A stretch of 64,000 nt of DNA from Candidatus Cloacimonadota bacterium (GCA_029781115.1 JAKOXG010000002.1:1-64000); one strand, 5' to 3'. Positions 44,515-53,248 are shown, numbered from the stretch's first letter. Translations and numbers: made by a program. The notes: generated by a model not told the origin, from the letters alone.

Positions 44515-45195
44515 ATGGAGCCTCAAATGCGTAATCCACTATCGTCGATTTTGACGCCTTCTGAACAGAAAGCGCTACTCTTTCTGCTGATCTGTTTCTT
44601 TGCGGGCAGTTTGCTCAACCGGCTGGGATTTTCAGCCATCGCTCCCCTTTCTGCAAATAAAGACTCGCAACTCACAGATCTGCAAAGCTTTGAGGATTCC
44701 CTGCAAACCGACGTGGTTCCCATCATTGACATCCGCACTGCCACCCTGGAAGAGCTCATCCTTTTGCCCGGCATCGGCGAAAAGCGGGCTCAGGACATCA
44801 TCGAACACCGCAGCCGCAACCCTTTTCAAAACGTCAATGAGATCATGCTGATCAAGGGCATTGGGCTCAAAACCTATGAGAAAATGAGGCCCATGCTGCT
44901 GGTTTTTGGCAACGATGAACCAATAGACAAGAGCTCCACAAGCTCCAAAACCACTACCGAAGCCGGCAGCAGCAAAACCAGCACCAAGAAAGCTGACCTC
45001 ACCGGCAAGGTAAACCTCAACACCGCCACCTTGGAACAGCTCTGCACCCTCGTAGGCATCGGCCCTGCAAAAGCCCAGGCCATAATCGATTACCGAACCG
45101 AGCACGGAGCTTTCACCGCCATTGAAGACATCACCAAGGTAAAAGGGATTGGCCCCGCCACCTTTGCCAAAAACAAGGACAGGCTGGAGATCTGA
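44515..45195 (+). CDS. ComEA-like helix-hairpin-helix protein
   Basis: 226 aa from the ATG at 44515 (a TTG three bases earlier and an ATG at 44530 are alternatives). One hydrophobic segment near the N-terminus (residues ~20-45, 'LFLLICFFAGSLLNRLGFSA') anchors it or exports it. Two HhH units follow: 'DIRTATLEELILLPGIGEKRAQDIIEHR' (in parts) with 'IKGIGLKTYEKM', then a Ser/Thr/Lys linker, then 'NLNTATLEQLCTLVGIGPAKAQ' and 'VKGIGPATF'. ComEA binds incoming double-stranded DNA in the periplasm, and together with the type IV pilus locus it suggests competence. A possible TTGACA promoter element lies at 44465-44470. Two HhH modules instead of one is a variation on the family. Confidence 0.85.
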   Translation: MEPQMRNPLSSILTPSEQKALLFLLICFFAGSLLNRLGFSAIAPLSANKDSQLTDLQSFEDSLQTDVVPIIDIRTATLEELILLPGIGEKRAQDIIEHRSRNPFQNVNEIMLIKGIGLKTYEKMRPMLLVFGNDEPIDKSSTSSKTTTEAGSSKTSTKKADLTGKVNLNTATLEQLCTLVGIGPAKAQAIIDYRTEHGAFTAIEDITKVKGIGPATFAKNKDRLEI

Positions 45196-45209
45196 GGCAG
45201 GGATTCGGC

Positions 45210-47240
45210 ATGTTAAGAGCGCAACTGACAGGATATAAAACCATTCCAAAGGCCTTGCAAGCCGCGCAGCGCAGCAAAGCCCTGCTCATCTTCCTGGCTC
45301 TCAGCACGTTACTGGGCTTCGCCTTTGCCCAGACCGTTCAGATCGGTAACGGCAACCTCCTGCGTCAAGGCCTGCCCATAAAACCTTATTTTGATTACAG
45401 TTACTCCCAGCAGCTCTATTATGCCACCGAGATTGGCAGCCCGGGCTTGATCACGGGAATATCCTTTCAATACGATGTCCACGACAGCTATTATTACCAA
45501 AACAACTGCCAGTTCAGGGTGTGGATGACCTCCAGCCCGCGCACTGCGTTCAGCACTTGGATGGATCCCGACAGCCTCAGCCTGGTTTTTCAAGGTCATG
45601 TTTCCCAATCCGCTTACTCCGGCGGTCTACCCGGAACGGGATGGATGTATATAGCCTTGGATACGCCTTTCGACTACACCCAGCAATCCAACCTGGTCAT
45701 TGCCGTGAAAGAAGAAAGCCCCGGTCGTGGCAACACGAGTGACGACTTTTTCTGCACCTCGCATCCGGCTGCACGTGGCATCACCTGTTCCGCCCTGGAA
45801 GACTTTGCCATCGGAGAATTCCCTGCAAACAGCACCTACGTGCGCCAAGCCCATGCCAATCTCCGCCTGCACATGATCAGCACCCAAATGACGCCCATCC
45901 AGCCCTCTCCCGCTCACAACGCCATCAATGTCCCGCTGGATACCGGCTTTTCCTGGCTCAGCGTTGCCAGCAGCTTTGATTTTTACTTTGGCAGTCAGCC
46001 AAATCAGCTGCAATTGCTACAGAGCAATCTCACACAGCCCTCTTTCAGTTTATCAGAGCCACTCCAGATGCTGCAACGCTACTATTGGCAAGTGGTTGCG
46101 CATCATGATGGCAACACCTATACCGGCGACGTCTGGAGCTTTTTCACCTGTGGCGAGCAGATCGATCCGCCGCAAAACTTCCAAGCCTGGTTTCAGGATG
46201 GCAGCGTGCATTTGAGCTGGAATCCGCCCCAGATCGGCAATGCCTGCGAATACCTCATCTACAAAGACGAGCTGCTGGTGGCGAATACCTCTCAAAACTC
46301 CTACATTGACAGCGACGTAATCCTCGGCAATACCTACAGTTACTACCTAAAAGCCCGCAACCAACAGAACCAGCTTTCCGATCCCACACCCACGCTGCAA
46401 GTGAGTGTGCCCTACATTGACCCCAACTGCATTATCTTTCAAGACTTTGAAGCCTTGCCGCTCTGGAGCTCAGAGATCCCGGGCTGGACAGTCCTTGATC
46501 TCGATGGCAGCCTCACCTGGCAATGGGAAAACTACAGCTTCCCGCATAGCGGTGAACCTTGCGGCTGGATGGTATTTTCGCCCTCTTTCACCACGCCGCC
46601 GCACAACTTTCTGGAGGCTTACAGCGGCATCAAGATGCTGATGTCGCCTGATGCAACCAACCCTCCGGACGACAACTGGCTGATCTCGCCCTCCGTCTAT
46701 TTGGGCGTGAATCCATCCGTGGGCTTCTGGGCGCGCTCGCTCACGGATAACTATGGCTTGGAAAGACTTAAGGTGTTGATCTCCACCGGCGGCACCGACC
46801 CCGGCAACTTCACCACTCTGCACAGCACACCATGGCTAAATATCCCTGCCGCATGGACTTACTATGAATATGACCTGAGCGCATATCAGAACCAAAGCGT
46901 GCGCCTGGCTTGGCAGGCGGTGTCCAACGATGCCATGGCTCTGTTTTTGGACGACATCGAGATCAAGGGCACGGGTGGCTATGTGGGCAACTGTGACGAA
47001 CTTACGCCCGCAGCACGGCTCCGTGTCTCACCCAACCCCAGCACCGGTGAATTCAGCATCCAAGGGATCAAAGGGCGCTATGAACTGACTATCTACGACA
47101 TCAAGGGGCGCAAAATCCACCGGAGCACGCAACAAGAGGGCAGCAAAAACCGGCATCCCAAGCTGGCAAACGGCATCTATATCGTGCAGGTCAAGCAGGC
47201 AAATCTTTGTCTCACAGCCAAGTTAGTGATCTGCAAATAA
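45210..47240 (+). CDS. Secreted protein with 'IGNG/IGDG' module, cleaved-adhesin domain and sorting domain
   Basis: 676 aa. A long n-region before the signal helix ('ALLIFLALSTLLGFAFAQ') suggests the start could be later, e.g. TTG at 45255; the ribosome site is weak either way. The N-terminal module (~42-225, 'VQIGNGNLLRQ', 'DTPFDYTQQSNLVIAVKEE') is related to the two 'VIIGDGTS' modules of the protein at 2-5158. Then FnIII-like domains (~230-400), a cleaved-adhesin-type jelly-roll ('DDNWLISPSVYL', 'YDLSAYQNQSVRLAW') and a shorter sorting domain ('SPNPSTGEFSI', 'YDIKGRKI'). It is exported; its function is not evident. Confidence 0.8.
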   Translation: MLRAQLTGYKTIPKALQAAQRSKALLIFLALSTLLGFAFAQTVQIGNGNLLRQGLPIKPYFDYSYSQQLYYATEIGSPGLITGISFQYDVHDSYYYQNNCQFRVWMTSSPRTAFSTWMDPDSLSLVFQGHVSQSAYSGGLPGTGWMYIALDTPFDYTQQSNLVIAVKEESPGRGNTSDDFFCTSHPAARGITCSALEDFAIGEFPANSTYVRQAHANLRLHMISTQMTPIQPSPAHNAINVPLDTGFSWLSVASSFDFYFGSQPNQLQLLQSNLTQPSFSLSEPLQMLQRYYWQVVAHHDGNTYTGDVWSFFTCGEQIDPPQNFQAWFQDGSVHLSWNPPQIGNACEYLIYKDELLVANTSQNSYIDSDVILGNTYSYYLKARNQQNQLSDPTPTLQVSVPYIDPNCIIFQDFEALPLWSSEIPGWTVLDLDGSLTWQWENYSFPHSGEPCGWMVFSPSFTTPPHNFLEAYSGIKMLMSPDATNPPDDNWLISPSVYLGVNPSVGFWARSLTDNYGLERLKVLISTGGTDPGNFTTLHSTPWLNIPAAWTYYEYDLSAYQNQSVRLAWQAVSNDAMALFLDDIEIKGTGGYVGNCDELTPAARLRVSPNPSTGEFSIQGIKGRYELTIYDIKGRKIHRSTQQEGSKNRHPKLANGIYIVQVKQANLCLTAKLVICK

Positions 47241-47247
47241 GCTTCCC

Positions 47248-49755
47248 ATGCCACCAAAAGACTTTATCTATCATCTCTTTAGCGATGATCAGCTTGGCAA
47301 AAACATCGTTGCGCAGCAAAAGCTTGAGCCGCGTGAAGCCGGCTTCGCCGCTTGGCCGGAAGGCTTGGCTCCCGCCTTGCTCCAGAGCCTGCGTTCTTTG
47401 GGTATAGAGCAGCCCTACGAGCATCAAGCGGAGGCCATCCAAGCCAGTTTGGCAGGCAAGCATCTGGTGATCAGCACTCAGGTAGCCAGTGGCAAAAGCC
47501 TTTGCTATCAGGTTCCCATCATCCAAAGCCAGATCACCAACCCCAAAGCCAGAGCCCTGCTGCTTTTCCCCACCAAGGCCTTGGCACGCGACCAACAGCA
47601 CAAACTGCACAACTTCCTCTTTGAACTCAGCCGTGATTCACGTGATTTTGCCAAACTCAGCTGCGCCACTTACGATGGAGACACACCCGCCAACGCCCGC
47701 AGCCAGATCAGAGCCAAAGCCCGCAGCATCTTTTCCAATCCGGATATGTTGCACGCCGGCATCTTGACCAATCACAGCCTCTGGAGCAGCTTTTTCGCCG
47801 GTCTCACGCATGTGGTCATCGACGAAGTGCACATCTACCGCGGCGTTTTCGGCTCGCATTTTGCCAACGTGATCCGCAGATTGAAACGCATCTGCGACCT
47901 CTACGGATCCTCGCCGCAATTCATCTGCACTTCAGCCACGGTGTCCAATGCCTTGGAACTGGCTTCCAGCATCGTGGAAGCACCGGTAAAGCTGATCGAT
48001 AAAGACGCTTCACCCCGCGGCGAACAGCTCTTTTGCATCTTCAACCCGCCCGTGGTCAACAAAGCTTTGGGCATCCGCCGCAGCAGCATGGTGGAAAGCA
48101 TCAAAATCGCCAAAAGGTGGATCAATACCGGCGGACAGGCCTTGCTCTTCAGCTCCAGCCGCCGCAGTGTGGAGATGCTCTACCGCTATCTGACCGACAA
48201 TCCGGCCTTCAGAGACAAGGCGAGCAGCTACCGCAGCGGCTATTTGCCCGCAGAGCGCAGAAAGATAGAACAGGACTTGCGCGAGGGCAAGCTCTCGCTG
48301 GTGATCAGCACCAACGCACTGGAATTGGGCATAGACATCGGAGGTCTGGATGCCGTATTTATAAACGGTTATCCTGGTACCATTTCCGCCACACGTCAGC
48401 AGGCCGGCCGAGCGGGACGCAAAGGCAAGAAATCACTCTGCATCCTGGTAGCCTCCTCAAATCCCTTGGATCAATACATCTGCCAGCATCCCGGCTATCT
48501 TTTTGACAACAATCCCGAGCAGGCTCTCATCGATCCCGACCACTCGGAAATCCTCAAAGCGCAGTTGCATTGCGCTGTTCAAGAGCTTTCCCTGCACGAA
48601 GATGAGGGCTTTGGCAGCTTGGGCCCCGAACACATATTGCCCCATCTCATTCTCCTTGAGCAAGATGGCCGCATCCGCAAGTATCAAGACCGCTGGATCG
48701 GCAAACTGGACGCCTACCCCGCCGGCGAGGTGTCCTTGCGCAATATCGGTCACAATCTCAGCATCATGCACGCTGAGGAGATGATCGGCACGGTGGATAT
48801 CGCCAGCGCAAACTGGATGACCCACCCCGGTGCCATCTACCTCGATCAGGGCGACAGCTACTTGGTAAACAGCCTCGACCCCGAAGCGGGAGTTGTGAAG
48901 GTAAGTCCCACAGATGCAAACTATTACACCCAAGCTATCCAGTCATCTGACATGGACATCCTCAGCGTCTTGCGAGCCAGCACCACGGAAAAGACCAAGA
49001 AATACTTTGGCAACGTCAAAGTCACCAGCGTTGTAACCGCCTATAAACGACTGAGATACATCACCATGGAGCTCTTGGGCTGCGAAGATTTGAACCTGCC
49101 GCCCTCCATCCTGCACACTCAAGCGTGGTGGTTCAGCATCCCCGCCCAAGTGGTGCATAAGGTGCAGGAAATGGGGCTTTGGCGAAATTACGATAACGAC
49201 TATGGCACAGACTGGCCCAAGATTTCACAACAGATCAAGGAACGGGACAGATTCCAGTGTCAACATTGCGGCGCAAGCCAAAATCAGGAAAGCTTTGCCG
49301 TGCATCACATTAAACCATTCAGAACCTTCGCAAATGCCCAAGAGGCAAACCAGCCGGACAACCTGATCACCTTATGCCCACGCTGCCATAGACTTGCAGA
49401 ACAGCAGGTGAAGATCCAAAGCGGGCTGGCAGGCTTGGCTCACTTGATCGTCAACCTGTCTCCTTTTTATGTGATGTGCGATCGCCGCGACCTCGATGTC
49501 ATCTTCCAGGAACGCTCCTCACATACAGAGCTCAACCCCATGATCGCCATCTACGATACCACTGCCGGCGGCATTGGCCTGGCCCGCCGCCTCTACGACC
49601 TGCAGGACACCATCCTCAAAGACGCCCTAAACTTGGTGGAAAGATGCCCCTGTGAAGAGGGCTGCCCCTCCTGCGTGGGTCCCGTGGCTGAAAATGGCTC
49701 GGGAGCAAAAGCGCATGCTATCGCTATTTTGAAAGAACTGCTTGCCTCACAATAA
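47248..49755 (+). CDS. MrfA/YprA-like DEAD/DEAH helicase with an inserted HNH endonuclease domain
   Basis: 835 aa. Superfamily 2 helicase: Walker A variant 'QVASGKSLCYQ', 'LFPTKALARDQ', DEVH box 'VIDEVHIYRG', 'CTSATVSN', 'ALLFSSSRRSVEML', 'STNALELGIDIGGLDAV', and motif VI 'RQQAGRAGRKGK'. The C-terminal MZB/DUF1998-type region has 'YDTTAGGIGLARRLY' and the four-Cys cluster 'CPCEEGCPSC'. Inside that region, residues ~660-725 form an HNH domain: Cys671/Cys674 (CQHC), His686-His687 (VHHIKPF), Asn in 'QPDNLITLCPRCH' and Cys710/Cys713/His714. MrfA works in mitomycin-type DNA damage repair in Bacillus. Here a nuclease seems built in. Seven bases after the preceding gene. Confidence 0.88.
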   Translation: MPPKDFIYHLFSDDQLGKNIVAQQKLEPREAGFAAWPEGLAPALLQSLRSLGIEQPYEHQAEAIQASLAGKHLVISTQVASGKSLCYQVPIIQSQITNPKARALLLFPTKALARDQQHKLHNFLFELSRDSRDFAKLSCATYDGDTPANARSQIRAKARSIFSNPDMLHAGILTNHSLWSSFFAGLTHVVIDEVHIYRGVFGSHFANVIRRLKRICDLYGSSPQFICTSATVSNALELASSIVEAPVKLIDKDASPRGEQLFCIFNPPVVNKALGIRRSSMVESIKIAKRWINTGGQALLFSSSRRSVEMLYRYLTDNPAFRDKASSYRSGYLPAERRKIEQDLREGKLSLVISTNALELGIDIGGLDAVFINGYPGTISATRQQAGRAGRKGKKSLCILVASSNPLDQYICQHPGYLFDNNPEQALIDPDHSEILKAQLHCAVQELSLHEDEGFGSLGPEHILPHLILLEQDGRIRKYQDRWIGKLDAYPAGEVSLRNIGHNLSIMHAEEMIGTVDIASANWMTHPGAIYLDQGDSYLVNSLDPEAGVVKVSPTDANYYTQAIQSSDMDILSVLRASTTEKTKKYFGNVKVTSVVTAYKRLRYITMELLGCEDLNLPPSILHTQAWWFSIPAQVVHKVQEMGLWRNYDNDYGTDWPKISQQIKERDRFQCQHCGASQNQESFAVHHIKPFRTFANAQEANQPDNLITLCPRCHRLAEQQVKIQSGLAGLAHLIVNLSPFYVMCDRRDLDVIFQERSSHTELNPMIAIYDTTAGGIGLARRLYDLQDTILKDALNLVERCPCEEGCPSCVGPVAENGSGAKAHAIAILKELLASQ

Positions 49756-49773
49756 AACACCCAGCAATTGTAG

Positions 49774-49818
49774 GGTCGGTCGCCGGACCGACCTTGTACG
49801 GGCGGTCGCTGAACCGCC
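49774..49818. repeat. Pair of GC-rich REP-like hairpins
   Basis: GGTCGGTC/GACCGACC (49774-49781 with 49786-49793) and GGCGGT/ACCGCC (49801-49806 with 49813-49818), joined by TTGTACG. Motifs of the GTAGGG...GTACGGGCGGT type are a widespread extragenic palindrome class. They lie 19 bases after the helicase stop and may end its transcript. From 49819 to 49899 nothing else was recognised. Confidence 0.6.
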
Positions 49819-49899
49819 GCTGTTTCGCATACCCTCGCTCCCCGAAAAAACACACTAACCTCCGTGAAGTGCGCAGCACCTCAAATCTGTCACCTAATC

Positions 49900-50207
49900 A
49901 CCTACCAAATTGGTAGGTATTCATCACTGGCTTCCTCCTCCTGAAAAAGCCAAGTCAAAATCAATATTTAACCTCCACATATAACCTGATAAAGCAAAAC
50001 CGACTCTTTCGACCCCTCTCAAATGCCCATTTCATGCGGACTCCCAACTCCTTCCCTGCTGCTCTCCTGCTCCTCGAGCGACTAAGGAGTAAGAAAGCAG
50101 TAAGTTAGGAGCAGGAGCCAAGTGGGGGCAAAGGCAGCTTTTGGAGGGCGGTCAACCACTGCCCAAAGTCAATATTTGCGCATAGCTCTGGTTTCTGCAA
50201 GCAATAT
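49900..50207 (+). repeat. Intergenic element copy 3
   Basis: Hairpin ACCTACCAA-A-TTGGTAGGT (49900-49918); 38 nt; direct repeat AAAATCAATATTTA at 49957-49970; core with the perfect palindrome CTCCTGCTCCT (50064-50074) / AGGAGCAGGAG (50107-50117); second direct repeat AAAGTCAATATTTGCG at 50165-50180; 16 nt; GCAA at 50197-50200. It is closest to copy 1. No coding potential. Bases 50208-50339 are AT-rich leader of the next small gene, with a TTGACA at 50285. Confidence 0.8.
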
Positions 50208-50339
50208 AAGTGGCATAAGGGGGCACTTATTTGGAAATAATAGAGGCTTCTTTCTGAAGTGAGTCAGATCAAGCAATTTTTAGATTGACAGTATCCAGGG
50301 TCTAAATAAGTTTGGACTAAATATTAAATGGAGGAACTC

Positions 50340-50561
50340 ATGACCAGAGATCGCAAACATGAGACTACAATTAAAGCTCCGCGTCAAGAGATTGGAAATG
50401 GAGTGTACGTTATTAGTTGCCACTATGACGGAGAAAAGATTGGTGAAACAAGGTTTTCCAGAGGTTCCGTTGAGGTAGTGGTCAAAGAAGGTCGTAGAAT
50501 TATCAAGAAATCCGGTAAGATACCTTGGAAGAAATTTTACGAAATGATGCTTAAAGACTAG
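50340..50561 (+). CDS. Small orphan protein of unknown function
   Basis: 73 aa, charged and basic, no membrane segment or cysteine pair ('VYVISCHYDGEKIGETRF', 'SVEVVVKEGRRIIKK', ending 'WKKFYEMMLKD'). The ATG at 50340 has GGAGG at the ideal distance; an upstream in-frame ATG at 50328 is less likely. TTGACA at 50285-50290 could be a -35 element. It is AT-richer than its neighbours and lies between element copy 3 and the gene-fragment region. I do not recognise it. The good ribosome site and beta-strand-like pattern argue that it is real; a small regulator or nucleic-acid binder is only a guess. Confidence 0.55.
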   Translation: MTRDRKHETTIKAPRQEIGNGVYVISCHYDGEKIGETRFSRGSVEVVVKEGRRIIKKSGKIPWKKFYEMMLKD

Positions 50562-50570
50562 AACAGGCAC

Positions 50571-50820
50571 TCAATAGTTTCTTATCAGCAGCTCAATTTC
50601 AGTCTGGGAAAGCTCCAGCAGAGAGGTGCTGTGTCTCGACTTCCCAGACCACACATCCTCTGTGTAGCCATTTGATGTAAGGATCGTTGTTGTTGTGGGA
50701 TAGCAGGAACTTATCCCTGCACTGCTTCAAGGCTTCTGCCAGTATTTCATGATAGCTGAGGAGGTTTGCAACCTCATGCTCGCAGATGTGATCCTCAGTA
50801 TAATGGGGAGGGAGTGCGGG
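50571..50820 (-). pseudogene. C-terminal fragment of a D12-class adenine-N6 DNA methyltransferase, frameshifted
   Basis: On the minus strand, about 60 codons from ~50820 read 'TEDHICEHEVANLL' and 'KFLLSHNNNDPYIKWLH', like the region after the DPPY motif of Dam/D12 methyltransferases. After 'VVWEVET' this frame ends in 'QHLSAGAFPD' and a stop. The next frame gives 'STSLLELSQTEIELLIRNY' with a stop at 50571-50573, the normal family ending (ELLI-NY). The fragment therefore appears frameshifted and lacks the N-terminal SAM-binding half. It is joined at about 50800-50825 to an ABC-transporter fragment on the opposite strand. The family assignment is from recall of motifs. Confidence 0.55.
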
Positions 50821-51451
50821 AAAATCGACGCTTGCCAAGCTGATCTTAGGTTTCTTTGAGGCAGAATCTGGTGAGATATTCGTCAACGGACATCCCATCA
50901 ATGATGTTTCCTTAGACTCACTCAGGCGGCTATTTGGCTACATCCCTCAAGATTGCTACTTGCTGCCGGGAACGATCTACGAAAACCTGGTCTATGGAAC
51001 TGATGATCCTGACGCTGAGCGGATAGACAATATGTTGAGAGCTCTGAGGTTGGAGAGCTTTATCGACTCCTTGCCCAATGGTCTTGAGACCTCAATCAAT
51101 GAGTTGGGAACCAATCTCTCAGGCGGCGAGAAACAGAGGCTGGCCATAGCCAGAGCCATACTGTCGAATGCAGAATGCATCATTGCAGATGAGATGTCCG
51201 GCAACCTGGATTTCAAAACCGAAGCCAGTGTGATGGGCGCGGTCTTTGAGGCAGTGAAAGGAAAAACAGCTATCATCATCGCTCACAGACTGGCAACCAT
51301 TACCTCGGCAGACACCATCTTCGTGATGCAAAACGGCTCCATCATTGAGGCTGGCAAACATCACGAACTACTAAGCAATGAAGGAGTTTACGCCGCTCTG
51401 TGGCAAAAGCAGAGCGTTGAAGTTTCACCACATCAAGGTGAAATGGAGTAG
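50807..51451 (+). pseudogene. Truncated ATPase domain of an ABC exporter
   Basis: Reading begins right after a TAA at 50801-50803 with 'WGGSAGKSTLAKLILGFFE', a Walker A one residue short of the usual GGSGAGKST. It continues 'GYIPQDCYLLPGTIYENL' (Q-loop), signature 'LSGGEKQRLAIARA', Walker B 'ECIIADEMSGNLD', and the H-loop 'IIIAHRLATI'. The whole membrane domain and the start of the ATPase are missing, so this is the 3' remnant of an exporter of the MsbA/HlyB kind. An internal ATG at 50960 could start only a shorter, useless piece. Its broken edge coincides with the methyltransferase fragment. Confidence 0.8.
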
Positions 51452-51522
51452 TATCTCAAAAAGCTGTCGCTATCTCAGCCTAAAATAGTATTTGACAAAT
51501 AGCTTAAGCCACAAAACCATGT

Positions 51523-51597
51523 CCAGACCACCTGTAGGCTATTGAAAACGTTTCCAACGTGGGATATAGATAAGTCAATGTTTAAAACGTGGTCTGG
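51523..51597 (+). promoter_or_regulatory. Inverted repeat with a LacI-family-like operator
   Basis: CCAGACCAC (51523-51531) and GTGGTCTGG (51589-51597) form a 9-bp inverted repeat 57 bases apart. Between them, TGAAAACGTTTCCA (51543-51556) is a near-perfect palindrome around AAACGTTT, the form bound by LacI/GalR-family regulators, and it fits the cre consensus TGWAANCGNTNWCA at all but one position. It lies 65-140 bases ahead of the secreted protein gene at 51662. No such regulator is in the window. Confidence 0.3.
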
Positions 51598-51661
51598 GTC
51601 ACAAAGTGGCTTCAGATCAGGATTAAATAGATTCAGTTCATCTGATGAACAAGGAGTATAG

Positions 51662-53248
51662 ATGAAAAAGTCAGTTTTAACACGCATCGCCATCACGCTT
51701 GCCTTTTGCATGTTTGGCTTGGTGCTGTTCGCTCAGCAGCCGGTCATTTCGGTGATCATGAGTGATTCTGTGCCCATCCCTCACAGCTATGATGACGTGA
51801 TCATGCTTCCCAACGGTGATTTACGGTTTTTGGACTTCACCCTCAGCGAAGGCAGTATCGCCGTCACGGATTTCAGGTATCTTGCGCGTAGCGGCATGTT
51901 TACGGATGTTATGGAACTGGCTGTGATCACGGGACTGGATGGACTGCCTCAAAGATCGATCACTGCAGACCGGTTTGGCAGGCTCTATGCCGTGTATCAA
52001 TACCCCTGGATTGGGACTCCTACAGGGCTGGTGGTGTTCAGTTTTGCCGATGATGACATGGAATATCGGGTGATAGATGAGCTGAATCTGGTGGCAGGCT
52101 TTGATGCTCAGCATCATGCGGACATCGTGGGTGAAAACACCCTGGCTGTCGCTCTGGCAAACCATATGATTTGCTACAACTTGGATGATGGCAGCCAATC
52201 TACCATCCTCGACGGTGACAGCTATCCCAGCAGCGCAGGCTTCAAAAAGACCATTGCCATCCCGGATGGGCACTTTTTGCTCACCTATTTCTCTGGTTAT
52301 GAGGACCTTACGCACACCTTTGTCGTCTTTGATTCCACCGGCACGCAGGTAGCCACAACCGCACTCACAGACCCAAGGTTTGATAGCTTTACCTGCTTTG
52401 ATCCTTCCTGGAGCAAAGATTACACGATGGTAAACGACAGGTTTTACCTCACCATACCCGGCTATGATTACGATGAGCTGATCCTCGAATGCCACTTTCC
52501 CACGGCGGACTCGCTGCACTGCCACATCCACCCTGATGCTTCGGCTTTCAGTGTAAACTCAAGACCCTCCTACCAGTTTAAGGAGTTTGGAGATGGCTAC
52601 CTTGTCAGAGCCTATTGGGGCGTGAACGAATTGTATGAAGATTACTCTGCCATTGAGTTCACAGACGGCATTTATGGAGACGATCACCAAGTGATTGGTC
52701 AATACGTCATCAGCCCCAATAAAACGCATCTTAACGACGTGGGGAACAATCTGTTAGCCATCACCGCTCGCCAGTTGGATCAGATCGACATCAACATCCT
52801 TTGTCCCCTGGATTTCCCCACAAACCACAGCTTTAGCTTCAGCAGCCCCTACGACGGTGAATTGCGCTATCATCACAGCAAGGTGTTCTCACGCACCGGC
52901 TGGCTGACATTTGTGAGCAAACAGAACATTTTTGGCTTTAATGTGCATTACTCTGTGCCCAATGATGATGAAGTGGCAACCCCGGCAGTGAACGCCTTTA
53001 CCGTCTACCCTAACCCGGTATACTTGAATCACATGATCTCTATCAAACACTCACTCCAAGAGCAGGTGAAGCTGGATATCTTCAACATCAGGGGGCAGAA
53101 GGTTAAGGCTCTGAGCTTTGACGCTGACAATAGCATCAAGTGGGACCTGCGCAACGATAAAGGCGAAAAGCTGCCCGCAGGCGTGTATCTCGCCAAAGCC
53201 CGCAATAGACAGGACTTAAAGCCCTTCAAGTTTGTGATAATACCTTAG
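51662..53248 (+). CDS. Secreted beta-propeller-like protein with sorting domain
   Basis: 528 aa. Signal peptide (to about residue 25, 'LVLFAQQ'). The middle (~30-430) consists of repeated beta-strand stretches with Asp-Gly turns ('LPNGDLRFLDFT', 'DRFGRLYAVYQ', 'NLDDGSQSTILDG', 'TVFDSTGTQVA'-like), suggesting a propeller, but no named family is recognised. The C-terminus is a divergent sorting domain ('VYPNPVYLNHMISI', 'FNIRGQKVKAL', 'LPAGVYLAKARN'). ATG at 51662 preceded by AAGGAG. It is probably surface-located or released. Confidence 0.75.
   Translation: MKKSVLTRIAITLAFCMFGLVLFAQQPVISVIMSDSVPIPHSYDDVIMLPNGDLRFLDFTLSEGSIAVTDFRYLARSGMFTDVMELAVITGLDGLPQRSITADRFGRLYAVYQYPWIGTPTGLVVFSFADDDMEYRVIDELNLVAGFDAQHHADIVGENTLAVALANHMICYNLDDGSQSTILDGDSYPSSAGFKKTIAIPDGHFLLTYFSGYEDLTHTFVVFDSTGTQVATTALTDPRFDSFTCFDPSWSKDYTMVNDRFYLTIPGYDYDELILECHFPTADSLHCHIHPDASAFSVNSRPSYQFKEFGDGYLVRAYWGVNELYEDYSAIEFTDGIYGDDHQVIGQYVISPNKTHLNDVGNNLLAITARQLDQIDINILCPLDFPTNHSFSFSSPYDGELRYHHSKVFSRTGWLTFVSKQNIFGFNVHYSVPNDDEVATPAVNAFTVYPNPVYLNHMISIKHSLQEQVKLDIFNIRGQKVKALSFDADNSIKWDLRNDKGEKLPAGVYLAKARNRQDLKPFKFVIIP

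Noticed and set aside
50599-50901. Minus-strand 100-codon frame as an intact gene
   Set aside because: Its first ~27 codons are antisense to the ABC fragment and its last ~10 are out of the methyltransferase frame; only the middle is meaningful.
50960-51451. Start of an ABC protein at the internal ATG
   Set aside because: Homologous coding continues upstream to 50807 through the Q-loop and Walker A, so the ATG is internal to a truncated gene.
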